Shown: piece by piece, positions 50,704 to 59,094 of the stretch
Layout: the number at the start of each line of letters is the position of its first letter
Numbering within the stretch: position 1 is the stretch's first letter
NCBI GenBank assembly: GCA_020632995.1
Contig: JACKEN010000007.1
Coordinates: 248,001 to 312,000 of the forward strand
Source of the DNA: Deltaproteobacteria bacterium
GTDB lineage: Bacteria; Myxococcota; Kuafuiibacteriia; Kuafuiibacteriales; Kuafuiibacteriaceae
Direction: 5' to 3'
DNA length: 64,000 nucleotides
Position numbers and translations under genes: made by a program
The notes under the pieces: generated by a model
Seen by the model: only the letters and a program-made list of their open reading frames with translations
Databases searched by the model: none
Told to the model about the DNA's origin: nothing

Positions 50704-51875
50704 GGCCGGTCTGGGTGGTGTTCAAGAAGGAGGTCCGCGAGAACCTCCGGCAGCGGCGGACGGTGATCAACTCGCTGGTGTTCGGTCCGCTGCTCGGCCC
50801 GCTCTTGATGATCCTGGTGCTCGGCCTGACCTTCAAGGTGCAGGTCGAGCGCGCCGAGAAGCCGCTCGAGATCCCGGTGGTCGGCGCCGAGCGCGCCCCG
50901 AACCTCGTGCGCTGGCTCGAGCAGCAGGGCGTACACATCGAGCCGCCGCCCGCGTCCGAGACCCAGGCGATCCTCGATCAGGACGAGGACGTCATCCTGC
51001 GGATCCCGGAGTCGTACGCCGAAGACTGGGGCGCCGGTCGACCGGTCGAGATCGAGATCCTGAACGACGAGTCGCGCCGCGAGTCGGGGGTGATCGTGCG
51101 GCGGGTCCAGCAGCTGCTCGCCCGGTACGGGGCGGAGGTCGGGTCGCTCCGCCTCCTCGCGCGCGGCGTCGACCCCCGCATCTCGAGGCCGCTCCAGGTG
51201 CGCGAGGTGGACGTCGGCAAGGTCGACAGCGCCGTCGTCACCCTGCTCTCTTTCTTGCCCTACCTGTTGATCATGGGTGCGTTCATCGGGGCGATGTACC
51301 TCGCGATCGACTCCACCGCGGGCGAGCGCGAGCGGAGGTCGCTCGAGCCGCTCCTCGCCAACCCGGTGCCGCGCAGCCAGATCCTGGCCGGGAAGCTCCT
51401 GGCCACCACCGCGTTCGGGATGATGTCGCTGACCCTCGCGCTGCTCTCCTTCAAGCTCGCCTCGCCGCTCATGCCGCTCCGCGAGGCGGGGATCGACTTC
51501 GAGCTCACCTGGGCGACGATGGCCACGATCCTCGTCATCGTGGCGCCGATCGTCCCCCTCGCCGCCGCGGCCCAGACCATCGTCGCGTCCTACGCGAAGA
51601 GCTACCGCGAGGCGCAGAGCTACCTGCAAGGCCTCCTGCTCATCCCGATCGTCCCGACCCTGGCCCTCATGGTCATGCCGCTCAAGGCCGAGCTGTGGAT
51701 GATGAGCGTGCCCTTCCTCGCCCAGCACCAGCTGATCAGCACGCTGATCCGCGGTGAATCGGTGCTCGGCGCCGGCCTGCTCCTCACCGTGGCGTCGGGC
51801 CTCGCGCAGTCTCTCGTGCTCTGGGCCGTCGCGACCTGGCTCTACCAGCGCGAGTCGCTCGCCATCTCTGCTTAG
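50700..51875 (+). CDS. ABC-2 type permease (NatB-like)
   Basis: 391 residues. TM1 (VFGPLLGPLLMILVLGLTF) is followed by an extracytoplasmic domain of about 170 residues with a LRIPESYAEDWGAG segment, then five TMs with SAVVTLLSFLPYLLIMGAFIGAMYLAIDSTAGERERRSLEPLLANPV, the ABC-2/NatB signature (E-R-RSLE-LL-NP). NatAB exports sodium in Bacillus, but most homologues have unknown cargo. Linked to the S33 peptidase, so a peptide or antimicrobial cargo is one possibility (inference). Confidence 0.9.
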   Translation: MRPVWVVFKKEVRENLRQRRTVINSLVFGPLLGPLLMILVLGLTFKVQVERAEKPLEIPVVGAERAPNLVRWLEQQGVHIEPPPASETQAILDQDEDVILRIPESYAEDWGAGRPVEIEILNDESRRESGVIVRRVQQLLARYGAEVGSLRLLARGVDPRISRPLQVREVDVGKVDSAVVTLLSFLPYLLIMGAFIGAMYLAIDSTAGERERRSLEPLLANPVPRSQILAGKLLATTAFGMMSLTLALLSFKLASPLMPLREAGIDFELTWATMATILVIVAPIVPLAAAAQTIVASYAKSYREAQSYLQGLLLIPIVPTLALMVMPLKAELWMMSVPFLAQHQLISTLIRGESVLGAGLLLTVASGLAQSLVLWAVATWLYQRESLAISA

Positions 51876-52714
51876 AGCGCCGCTGCCCGCTCGGGCTTGG
51901 CCCGCGGCTTGGGCCGGTACAGCACCACCGTCGCGTCGTCCGGCTTGCTGGGGGCGCCCTCGTCGGGATCCTCCATCCGCGCGTGGCAGGCCGCGAGCAG
52001 GCGCTCCGCCGCGACGAGGAGCGGGCCGCACCGGACCATCTCGACGATCTCCTCGATGCGCAGGTTGTCGAGCACCCCGTCGCTCGCCACCACCACGGTG
52101 TCGCGCGGCGACAACGCGAGCACCGAGCCCAGCTCGATGCGCATGTCCGCGCTCCCCACGAGGTTGAGGACCACGCAGTTGTCGTCGTGGTGCAGCGCCG
52201 CCTCGGGCTCGAGGAAGCCGGCCTCGACCGCGTAGCCGGTGAGGGAGTGGGCCACCGTCTGGAGCTTGATCCGGCCGCGCTGCCCCACCACCAGGATCCC
52301 GGAGTCGCCCACGTGGTAGGTGCGGATCCCGGCCCGCCCCAGCTCCACCACCGCGAGGGTGGTGGCGGCGCCGACCTTGAGATCCATGACCGCGTCGTTG
52401 GCGCGCTCGAAGCCGTCGAGCACCGCGGTGCGGATGCGCACGTCGTCGTCGGCGTCGCGCACCGCGCCGGCCAGGGCCCGCACCGCGAGGCGCGCCGCCT
52501 TGGCCCCCAGCGGCATCCCGCCCGCCCCGTCCGCCACCGCGAGGAGGGCGCGCCGCGGACCCACCGGGATGACGAGGGCGGCGTCCTCGTTCGGGCCCTC
52601 GCGCTCGGGCGACTTGGTGGAGAACACCACCGCGGTGCCCCCCGCCACGTCCACCTGGACCGGCTTGGGGTGCTCCGCCTCGAGGAAGGTGCGGGCGGGG
52701 GCTGTGGTGCGCAT
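51872..52714 (-). CDS. PP2C-type Ser/Thr protein phosphatase
   Basis: 280 residues. The metal-binding motifs are GPNEDAALVIP (motif 1 Asp near residue 43), LAVADGAGGM (motif 2), RTYHVGDSGILVV (motif 5-6), VVVASDGVLDNL (motif 8) and KPDDATVVLYRP (motif 11). It removes phosphate from Ser/Thr and is coupled to the kinase gene: its ATG shares one base with the kinase stop (TGATG). Start fixed by that coupling. Its stop overlaps the convergent permease gene by 4 bp. Confidence 0.9.
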   Translation of the reverse strand: MRTTAPARTFLEAEHPKPVQVDVAGGTAVVFSTKSPEREGPNEDAALVIPVGPRRALLAVADGAGGMPLGAKAARLAVRALAGAVRDADDDVRIRTAVLDGFERANDAVMDLKVGAATTLAVVELGRAGIRTYHVGDSGILVVGQRGRIKLQTVAHSLTGYAVEAGFLEPEAALHHDDNCVVLNLVGSADMRIELGSVLALSPRDTVVVASDGVLDNLRIEEIVEMVRCGPLLVAAERLLAACHARMEDPDEGAPSKPDDATVVLYRPKPRAKPERAAAL

Positions 52715-54033
52715 CAGCGTCCTCGGCCGTGGGTGCGCCCGCACCAGGGACAGTGCTGCCAGAACTCGCCGATGATCCCCCACCCACAGTGCTTGCACTT
52801 GTCGCGGCTGTTCTCGATGGGCCAGGGCTTCTTCACCTTGGTCCTGCACCACGGGCAGTAGCGCATGAAGGGCATGAGGTCCTTGCGATCGCAAGCCGTG
52901 TTGCTACACCGCGCGGCGTAGCGGACGTCGGTGTACTCGCGCTCGTCGGGCTCGTACCCCGCGCCATAACACCAGGGGCAGTAGCGCCAGTCCTTCTTCA
53001 TGCCCCGGTTGCAGCGCCCGCACTGCACCGGGAAGCTGGTGGCGCCCTCGAACTTCTTGTGGTGCTCGCCGCACCATGGGCAGTAGTGCATCGGCTCCGA
53101 CATCGGCCCGCCACACTTCTTGCACTCGTGCCGGGTGCCGAGGGCCTGACCGTGCTCCCGCTTGAACTGGCGAAAGCGCACCGTGCGCCAGTCGCGGGTC
53201 CGGGTGGTCCCGTTCTTCTTCTTGCGGAGCTTCGCGTCGACCCGCAGCGCCCTGGGCTTCACCTTGCGGAACGCGGCCAGCATCTTCACCGCGTCGGGGA
53301 AGCGGCCGCGCTGGTCGACCTGGATCGCCTTCTCGAGGAAGGCCACGAAGGCCGGCGTGAACACCGCCTTGATGCGGTCGAGCCCCTGGAGCGGCCACTC
53401 ATAGGGCCACTCCGGGAGCACCCCGGCGAACATCCGGTAGAGCACCAGGCCGAGCGAGAAGACGTCCGATCTGTAAGAGGGCTTGCCGAGCGCCTGCTCC
53501 GGCGCCACGTAGCCGAGCGTGCCGGTGCCGGAGGCCTTGAGGCTGGTGCGCACCGCCACCTTCGAGATGCCGAAGTCCGACAGCCTCAGCCGATCGCCGT
53601 CGAACATGATGAAGTTCTCGGGCTTGATGTCGAGGTGGATGATGCGGTTCTTGTGCGCGCACGCCACCGCCTCGAGCATCTGCTCGGCGTAGCGCAAGCC
53701 CGTGCGCGGCGCGACGCGACGACGGATGCGATCGAGGAACGTGCGATCGCCGAGCGGAGACGCGATGACGAAGACGTCATCGATGAACATCGCGTTCTTG
53801 ATGGGGAGGATGTTCGCGTGATCGAGGGAGGCCGCGATGCGCGCCTCCTTCTTGAACTCGTCGAGCAGGGTCTGGTTCTGCAGGTAGCGCTCGTGCGGCA
53901 CCTTCAACGCCACCACGACACCCTCGATGGTGTCTTGGGCGCGATACACGGTGGCGAAGCCTCCGGAGGCGATGCGGCGCTCGATTCGGTACTTGCCGAG
54001 CCTCTGCCGTGCCTTGAGCTGCACGCCCCGCAT
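52714..54033 (-). CDS. Ser/Thr protein kinase with four C-terminal zinc-ribbon pairs
   Basis: 439 residues. Kinase domain 12-270: Gly loop RIASGGFATVYRA, catalytic Lys44, Glu63, IIHLDIKPENFI (Asp135; HLD instead of HRD), DFG at 153-155 and GTLGYVAPEQAL. After a basic linker, residues 310-439 hold four repeats, each a CxxC knuckle followed by CPWC: HECKKCGGP..HYCPWCGEHH, VQCGRCNRG..RYCPWCYGA, ARCSNTACDRK..RYCPWCRTK, DKCKHCGWG..QHCPWCGRT. Such arrays bind zinc and could bind nucleic acid or protein. No transmembrane helix, so it is soluble, unlike PknB-type sensors. ATG 54033 chosen because a TAGAAT -10 lies at 54070-54065, within any longer frame. Confidence 0.88.
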   Translation of the reverse strand: MRGVQLKARQRLGKYRIERRIASGGFATVYRAQDTIEGVVVALKVPHERYLQNQTLLDEFKKEARIAASLDHANILPIKNAMFIDDVFVIASPLGDRTFLDRIRRRVAPRTGLRYAEQMLEAVACAHKNRIIHLDIKPENFIMFDGDRLRLSDFGISKVAVRTSLKASGTGTLGYVAPEQALGKPSYRSDVFSLGLVLYRMFAGVLPEWPYEWPLQGLDRIKAVFTPAFVAFLEKAIQVDQRGRFPDAVKMLAAFRKVKPRALRVDAKLRKKKNGTTRTRDWRTVRFRQFKREHGQALGTRHECKKCGGPMSEPMHYCPWCGEHHKKFEGATSFPVQCGRCNRGMKKDWRYCPWCYGAGYEPDEREYTDVRYAARCSNTACDRKDLMPFMRYCPWCRTKVKKPWPIENSRDKCKHCGWGIIGEFWQHCPWCGRTHGRGR

Positions 54034-54064
54034 GGTGGCAAAGAACCCGGAGCCACAAAAGGCA

Positions 54065-54070
54065 ATTCTA
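54065..54070 (-). promoter_or_regulatory. Putative -10 element (TAGAAT) of the kinase-phosphatase operon
   Basis: Minus-strand TAGAAT, about 31 nt before the ATG at 54033. Unlike the leaderless cases it leaves a leader of about 25 nt. Confidence 0.4.
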
Positions 54071-54105
54071 CCGACGGCCCCGGTCCGGGACCCCATGCAT
54101 GCTCT

Positions 54106-55533
54106 TCAGTCCCGGGGGATGAGCCAGGTCACCGCGTTCTCCGCGTCACCGAACCGGCCGCCGGTCACCGCGACCTCGCCGCCGGGGAACACCACCATCT
54201 CCTCGATGTCCGACGCCGCGAGCGAATCACCCGGGCACGGGCGGCCCCCGGGGTAGTACTGCCCCAGGCGCCCGTTGATCCCCCCGAACAGGAAGCCGCT
54301 GCGGTAGGGGACGACCACCTGCGCCTCGGTGCCCAGGTCGGTCTCGGCCACCGCCACCCACGCGTCGTAGGGCGGCCCAGCGCGATACAGGCGCCCATCG
54401 TTGGCGGAAAAGACCGCGCCGATGTCTGGGTGGGACGCCACGTCGTAGACCTGGACGTTGAAGAACGGGGACACGTAGCCCACGATCTGGTCGCGGAGGA
54501 CGCGCCCATCCCAGTGGAGGAGGCTCGGGCCCCCGTAGGTCATCAGGGCGTCCCCCGCCCCCACGAAGCGAACGCGAGTGTGATCCGCCTCGGCCTCGGC
54601 CACGTCCAGGGTCCCCACCGTGGTCCACGCGTCCCCCTCGAGGCGGAGCAAGATCACTTGCTCGAACTTCTCGGGGGTGATGCTGCTGCTCCGGACCGCC
54701 GCGGCCAGGAGCTCGCCCGAGGCCTGATCCCGGCTGAAAGAGGTCACGGAGACGTCCTCGTCCAGCGGGAGCGTCTCGAAGTCCGCCCCCAGGTGCCCGC
54801 GGAGCACGCGCCCCTGCCCCCCCAGCCACGTGAGGCCGTCGGCGTCCTGGTAGATCGACCGGGACGGCGCGCCGCTCAGCTCCGGCACCGTCGCCACGCT
54901 GCCGTCCATGCCGACCCGCCAGAACTGCCCCTCGAGGTCGCCCACCAACACCGTGGATTCGTCGAGGCCGAGCAGCTGCTCCGCCGACTTGGAGTTCGAC
55001 AGCCGCACCGTCAGGGCGCGAAAGGGCACGCACAGGTCGGACGCCAGGCACGCGCGCGCCCCGCCGAGCATGAAGTCGAGGTAGTGGTCCGAGGGCGCGC
55101 TCTGGAGCTCCCACGGCCCGGGCGACCCGCCCTGCAGCGGCGCCAGGTAGATCGCGAGGGGCGTCTCGAGCCCGCACGAGCGCTCCGCGTCGAGGCCGCT
55201 CTGCACCTCGCCCTCGGCCACCCCCAGCGCCTCCAGGGACTCCCGGTAGAAGTGGAGGGTGAGCACGCTGTACTCGGGGACCTCGCCGGACCACCCGCGC
55301 ACCGGCAGCAGGAGGGCGTCGAAGGGGGCGGACGCGGCGTAGGCCAAGACCCCGTCCGGGGCGGACACGAAGGCCAGCACCGACCCCGCGCCCTCGACGT
55401 CGGGCGGCGCGGGGACGAAGACGGTCCGGTCTCCGCCGCACGCCGAGACCAGCAACAGCACCGCGAGCGATGATCCAAGCAGGGCGCGGTGACGTATGCT
55501 CCACGCGGCGTGCTTCGTCCCCTGGTCGTCCAT
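54106..55533 (-). CDS. Large lipoprotein of unknown function
   Basis: 475 residues. The signal peptide HRALLGSSLAVLLLVSAC has lipobox VSAC near residue 31. The mature chain is strand-rich with repeating patterns such as STVLVGDLEGQFWRVGMDGS, LTWLGGQGRVLRGHLG, DALMTYGGPSLLHWDGRVL and GAVFSANDGRLYRAGP, which read like beta-propeller blades. The paired Cys (SCG..., ACLASDLC) suggest disulfides. It is probably an outer-membrane or periplasmic sensor/scaffold; no catalytic motif is seen. The ATG at 55533 would overlap the divergent permease start by 24 bp; a later start within the signal region cannot be excluded. Confidence 0.68.
   Translation of the reverse strand: MDDQGTKHAAWSIRHRALLGSSLAVLLLVSACGGDRTVFVPAPPDVEGAGSVLAFVSAPDGVLAYAASAPFDALLLPVRGWSGEVPEYSVLTLHFYRESLEALGVAEGEVQSGLDAERSCGLETPLAIYLAPLQGGSPGPWELQSAPSDHYLDFMLGGARACLASDLCVPFRALTVRLSNSKSAEQLLGLDESTVLVGDLEGQFWRVGMDGSVATVPELSGAPSRSIYQDADGLTWLGGQGRVLRGHLGADFETLPLDEDVSVTSFSRDQASGELLAAAVRSSSITPEKFEQVILLRLEGDAWTTVGTLDVAEAEADHTRVRFVGAGDALMTYGGPSLLHWDGRVLRDQIVGYVSPFFNVQVYDVASHPDIGAVFSANDGRLYRAGPPYDAWVAVAETDLGTEAQVVVPYRSGFLFGGINGRLGQYYPGGRPCPGDSLAASDIEEMVVFPGGEVAVTGGRFGDAENAVTWLIPRD
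55495..55500 (+). promoter_or_regulatory. Putative -10 element (TATGCT) of the second ABC operon
   Basis: TATGCT, 9 nt before GTG 55510; same hexamer and spacing as the NUDIX gene. Confidence 0.4.
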
Positions 55534-56919
55534 GAACTGCGCCTGGCTTGGCGTGACCCCCGGACCCGGACCGTGACGGCCGCGGTGACCGCGCTCGCCC
55601 TGGCCTTCGGGCTGGCCGGTGCAGGAGCCTACCAGGCCCGCCACGAAGAACACGAGGAACTCCGCACCTACGGGGACGAACGTTTCAGCGTCCAGTCCGC
55701 GGATCACCCGCACGCCATCGCCCACCGCGGCTACGTGGTCTCCCGCCCGCCGCCCGTCTTGGGGTTCCTCGACGCCGGCCTCGATGGCGCGCTCGGGCGC
55801 TGGCTCACCCTGGACGCCCACCGCACGCGCCCCCTCGAGGGCGCGCGGGTGGGTGATCTCACCCGCGCCCCGGGGGCCGGGCGCCTCGACCTCGGCCTCC
55901 TCTTCACCCTGGTGCTGCCCGGCTTCGTGGTCCTGCTCGTGCACGACGCGGTAGCAGGGGAGCGCCGCCGCGGGACCTTCGCGATGCTGCGCGCGGCGGG
56001 CCTCCAGCCTGGCCCGTGGGTGGCGGCGAAGCTCGCGGGAGCGGCGGCCCGGGTCGGCCTCGCGGTGTTCCTCCCCGCCGCGCTCGTGGCGGCCGCGCTC
56101 ACCGCGGCGCTCGCCTCCGACGCGTGGCCGCGCCTCGTCGCCTGGCTCGGGGTCCAGGCGCTCGGCCTCGCCGCGTGGGCCGCGCTGACCCTCGCCCTCT
56201 CCGCCTGGGTGCGCGACCCGCCGCGGGCCCTCGGGATGGGCCTGATGGGTTGGGGCCTGCTCACGGTGGTGATCCCCCCGCTCGCGAGCACCGCGGCCCG
56301 GGCCGCCACCCGCCCGCCGCCCCCCGGGGTCCTCTCGGCCCGGCTGGCGACCTGGGCCGAGAGCGCCCACGCCCAGACCGAGGACCTGCGCGCGCGGGCG
56401 ATCCGCGACGTGCGGCGCCGACACCCGGAGTGGGACGGCAACGGCGACAGCCCCGAGGTGTTGGACGCGGTGATGCTCCGGCTGGCGGATCGCGAGGTGG
56501 CGGAGCGCATGGCCGCCCTCCTCGACCAGCTCGCGGCGGAGCAGGATCGGGAGGCCACCCTCGCCGCCGCCCTGTCCTTCGCCAGCCCCGGGGGCCTCGC
56601 CCAGCTCGCGGGGAGCGCGGTCGCGGCGAGCGACCTCGCCCAGGCGCGCCTCGCCGAGGCCCACTACGAGGGCTACCGGCGCGAGCTCATGGCGTGGATC
56701 AACCGCTGGTGGGCCGAGAACGGGCAGGGGGGCTTCGACGCGTGGTCCGACACCCTGAAGGATCTGTCGAGCGCGCCGCGCCCGACCCCGCCGAGGAGCC
56801 CGGCCCGCCTCGCCTGGGCCGGGTGCAGGCTGCCTTGCCTCCTCCTGTTGGTGCTCTGTGCGGTGGGTGGCGCCGCGTTCGCGCTCGAGAGCCGACGCAG
56901 CCTGCGAGGCGCGGCGTGA
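55510..56919 (+). CDS. ABC-2 permease, first of two (DUF3526-like)
   Basis: 469 residues. The N-terminus LRPLVVHELRLAWRDPRTR and TM1 (AVTALALAFGLAGAGAY) are followed by a large extracytoplasmic loop with a YGDERFSVQSADHPHAIAHRGYVVSRPPP segment, five TMs (about 155-285) with LLFTLVLPGFVVLLVHDAVAGERRRGTFAMLRA, and a second extracytoplasmic domain ending in a final TM. This long-loop ABC-2 layout resembles the DUF3526 permeases linked to NosDFY-like systems. GTG start. It overlaps the next gene by GTGA. Confidence 0.8.
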   Translation: MLRPLVVHELRLAWRDPRTRTVTAAVTALALAFGLAGAGAYQARHEEHEELRTYGDERFSVQSADHPHAIAHRGYVVSRPPPVLGFLDAGLDGALGRWLTLDAHRTRPLEGARVGDLTRAPGAGRLDLGLLFTLVLPGFVVLLVHDAVAGERRRGTFAMLRAAGLQPGPWVAAKLAGAAARVGLAVFLPAALVAAALTAALASDAWPRLVAWLGVQALGLAAWAALTLALSAWVRDPPRALGMGLMGWGLLTVVIPPLASTAARAATRPPPPGVLSARLATWAESAHAQTEDLRARAIRDVRRRHPEWDGNGDSPEVLDAVMLRLADREVAERMAALLDQLAAEQDREATLAAALSFASPGGLAQLAGSAVAASDLAQARLAEAHYEGYRRELMAWINRWWAENGQGGFDAWSDTLKDLSSAPRPTPPRSPARLAWAGCRLPCLLLLVLCAVGGAAFALESRRSLRGAA

Positions 56920-58307
56920 GCGCGTGGGGGCAGCTCCTCCGGCTCGAGACCCGGCGCCTCCTCCGCAGCCCGCGGGGGCGCGCGGTGTCGGCGGCGCTGT
57001 TCGTGGCGACCGCCGCCGCGGGGCTGCTCGGCGCGCGCCTCGCCGCAGCCCACGTCGCGGCGGGGCAGGCCGACCTCGAGGCCGCCCGCGCCCGGGTCGA
57101 GGCCCGCATGCGCGGCGACGCGCCGCTGTCGCCGGTGGAGACCGCGCTGTGGGAGGACACTGTGGTGGCCCGCGGGGTGGCGCCCCTCGCCGCCCTCACC
57201 GCCCAGGACCTCGCCGCGCTCCCCGACGCGGCCGCGGTGCGCCTCACCCACCCGCCCACCGCGCTCGCCGCCCGGGCCGAGCGGTCGCCCGCCGCCGCCC
57301 TCCTCGGCACCTTCGACGTAGCGTGGCTCCTGAGCCTGGTGCTCCCGCTCGCGGTGCTCGGCCTGGGCTACGACGCGCTGGCGCGGGATCGCGCGCGCGG
57401 CAACCTGGCCGCCCTACTCGCCTTCGCCCCGTCCGCGTGGGGCCTCGTCACCGCGCGGGTGGGCGCGGTGACGGTGGCGGCGCTCGTCGGCCTCGGCCCC
57501 GGGCTCGCGGTGGCGCTCGCCGCCACCGGCGCCCTCGACGGCCCCCTCGCTGCGACCGACGCGCTCCTCGTGCTCCTCCTCGCCGCCGCCGCCGCGCTCG
57601 CCTTCAGCGCGGCGACGGTGGCGGTGAGCGCGTTCTCTGCCCGCCCCGGCACCGCCCTGGTAGCGGGCCTGGTGGGCTGGGCGGTGGTGGCCCTGGCCCT
57701 GCCCCTCGGCCTCGCCGCCTTCGCCCAGGCCGCGTACCCCGACCCGGATCCGCGCCCGGAGCTGGACGCAACCCAGGCTGCGCAATCCATCTTGACGAAG
57801 GACGCCGACCGCCTGGTGGCGGAGGAGGCCCGCCGCCGCCCCGAGCTCGACCCGGAGCGGGCGGCGGACGGCGTGCAGAGCGTCTTGCGCTTCGAGCGCC
57901 TGCGGGCGGCCGCGCACCTGCGGCGGGTGCAGGGGGCCGGCTTCGAGCGACGGCGCACCCAGGCCCGGCGGGCCGAGCTCTATCGCCTCGTGGCGTACCT
58001 GAGCCCGACCACCTGGCTCAGCCACGGCCTCGCCGCCCTCGCCGACACCGACCCCGAGGCGCGGCAGCGCTTCATGGCGCAGGCGGAGGCGTTCCAGTCG
58101 CAACTCGCATTGCATGTCGAGGCGCCGCTCCTCGATCGCGGGGCGGCGCCGGGCGGGTGGCCGCGCCTCACCACCCCGCCCGACGCCGACCGCACCCCCG
58201 CCCTGCTGGGCGCCGCGCTCTACGCGGCCCTGGCCGGGCTCGCTACCGCCCTGGCCGCCCGCCGGCTGGACCGGGGCGCGCTCACCCCGGCCGAGGAGGA
58301 CGCGTGA
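56916..58307 (+). CDS. ABC-2 permease, second of two
   Basis: 463 residues. It parallels the first permease: WGQLLRLETRRLLRSPRGRA, TM1, a loop ending in RLTHPPTALAARAERSPAAALLG, TMs with LLSLVLPLAVLGLGYDALARDRARGNLAALLAFAP, and a long extracytoplasmic domain (about residues 275-430) before the last TM. The two permeases are paralogues that probably pair as a heterodimer. The GTG at 56916 overlaps the previous stop; the next gene starts by GTGA overlap. Confidence 0.8.
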   Translation: MSAWGQLLRLETRRLLRSPRGRAVSAALFVATAAAGLLGARLAAAHVAAGQADLEAARARVEARMRGDAPLSPVETALWEDTVVARGVAPLAALTAQDLAALPDAAAVRLTHPPTALAARAERSPAAALLGTFDVAWLLSLVLPLAVLGLGYDALARDRARGNLAALLAFAPSAWGLVTARVGAVTVAALVGLGPGLAVALAATGALDGPLAATDALLVLLLAAAAALAFSAATVAVSAFSARPGTALVAGLVGWAVVALALPLGLAAFAQAAYPDPDPRPELDATQAAQSILTKDADRLVAEEARRRPELDPERAADGVQSVLRFERLRAAAHLRRVQGAGFERRRTQARRAELYRLVAYLSPTTWLSHGLAALADTDPEARQRFMAQAEAFQSQLALHVEAPLLDRGAAPGGWPRLTTPPDADRTPALLGAALYAALAGLATALAARRLDRGALTPAEEDA

Positions 58308-58993
58308 TCGAGGTTCGAGGACTCACCAAGCGCTACGGCGCCCGCACCGCGGTGGACGCCCTGAGCTTCACCGTGGGCCCCGGCGAGCTCTACGCCCTGT
58401 TGGGCGGCAACGGCGCGGGCAAGACCACCACCTTGAACCTGATCCTCGGCCTCCTCGCCGCGGACGGGGGCGAGGTGAGGGTCGACGGCGTGGCGGTCGG
58501 CCCCGGGGCCCGGCCCTGCGCGGTGTACGTGCCCGAGGTGGTGGCCCTGTACCCGGACCTGGATCCGCTCGAGACCCTCGCCCTGTTCGCGAGCGTGGCG
58601 GGGCGCACAGTGTCCGAGGCGGACCGGGCCGGCGCCCTCACCCGCGCGGGGTTGGCGGCGGAGCACCACCACCGCCGGGTGGGCACCTTCTCGAAGGGGA
58701 TGCGCCAGAAGGTCGCCCTCGCCCTGGCCGAGGTGCAGGGCGCGCGGAGCGTGGTCCTGGACGAGCCCACCTCGGGCCTCGACCCGCTCGCCTCGGCCCA
58801 GCTCGCCGAGCGCCTCGCGGCGGCGAAGGCGGGGGGCGCGGCGATCCTGATGTCGACCCACGACGTGCTGCACGCCGCGAACCTGGCCGACCGGGTCGGG
58901 ATCCTGCAGGCGGGGCGGCTCGTTGCGGAGCTGGACGCCACCGGGATGGACGCGGCGGCGCTCCTGGCCGCGTACCAGGCCCACGCCGGCTGA
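58304..58993 (+). CDS. ABC transporter ATP-binding protein of the paired permeases
   Basis: 229 residues. Walker A GGNGAGKTT (GGN instead of GPN), signature FSKGMRQKVALALA (SKGMRQ type, as in NosF-like ATPases), Walker B VVLDEPTSGLD and H-loop STHDVLHA. It powers the two upstream permeases. Together they form a three-gene, translationally coupled ABC exporter of unknown cargo, immediately before the FG-GAP lipoproteins. Confidence 0.9.
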   Translation: MIEVRGLTKRYGARTAVDALSFTVGPGELYALLGGNGAGKTTTLNLILGLLAADGGEVRVDGVAVGPGARPCAVYVPEVVALYPDLDPLETLALFASVAGRTVSEADRAGALTRAGLAAEHHHRRVGTFSKGMRQKVALALAEVQGARSVVLDEPTSGLDPLASAQLAERLAAAKAGGAAILMSTHDVLHAANLADRVGILQAGRLVAELDATGMDAAALLAAYQAHAG

Positions 58994-59081
58994 GGGGGGC
59001 GGGCCAATCCCACCGTCACACCCGAGGCCGCGCGGTCACCTGTCACGACGGGCCGCGGCGCCATGCTAAGGTCCGGCCGGG

Positions 59082-59087
59082 TATAGA
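59082..59087 (+). promoter_or_regulatory. Putative -10 element (TATAGA) of the FG-GAP lipoprotein pair
   Basis: TATAGA, 7 nt before the ATG at 59095, spaced for a leaderless mRNA. Confidence 0.45.
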
Positions 59088-59094
59088 CGACGCG

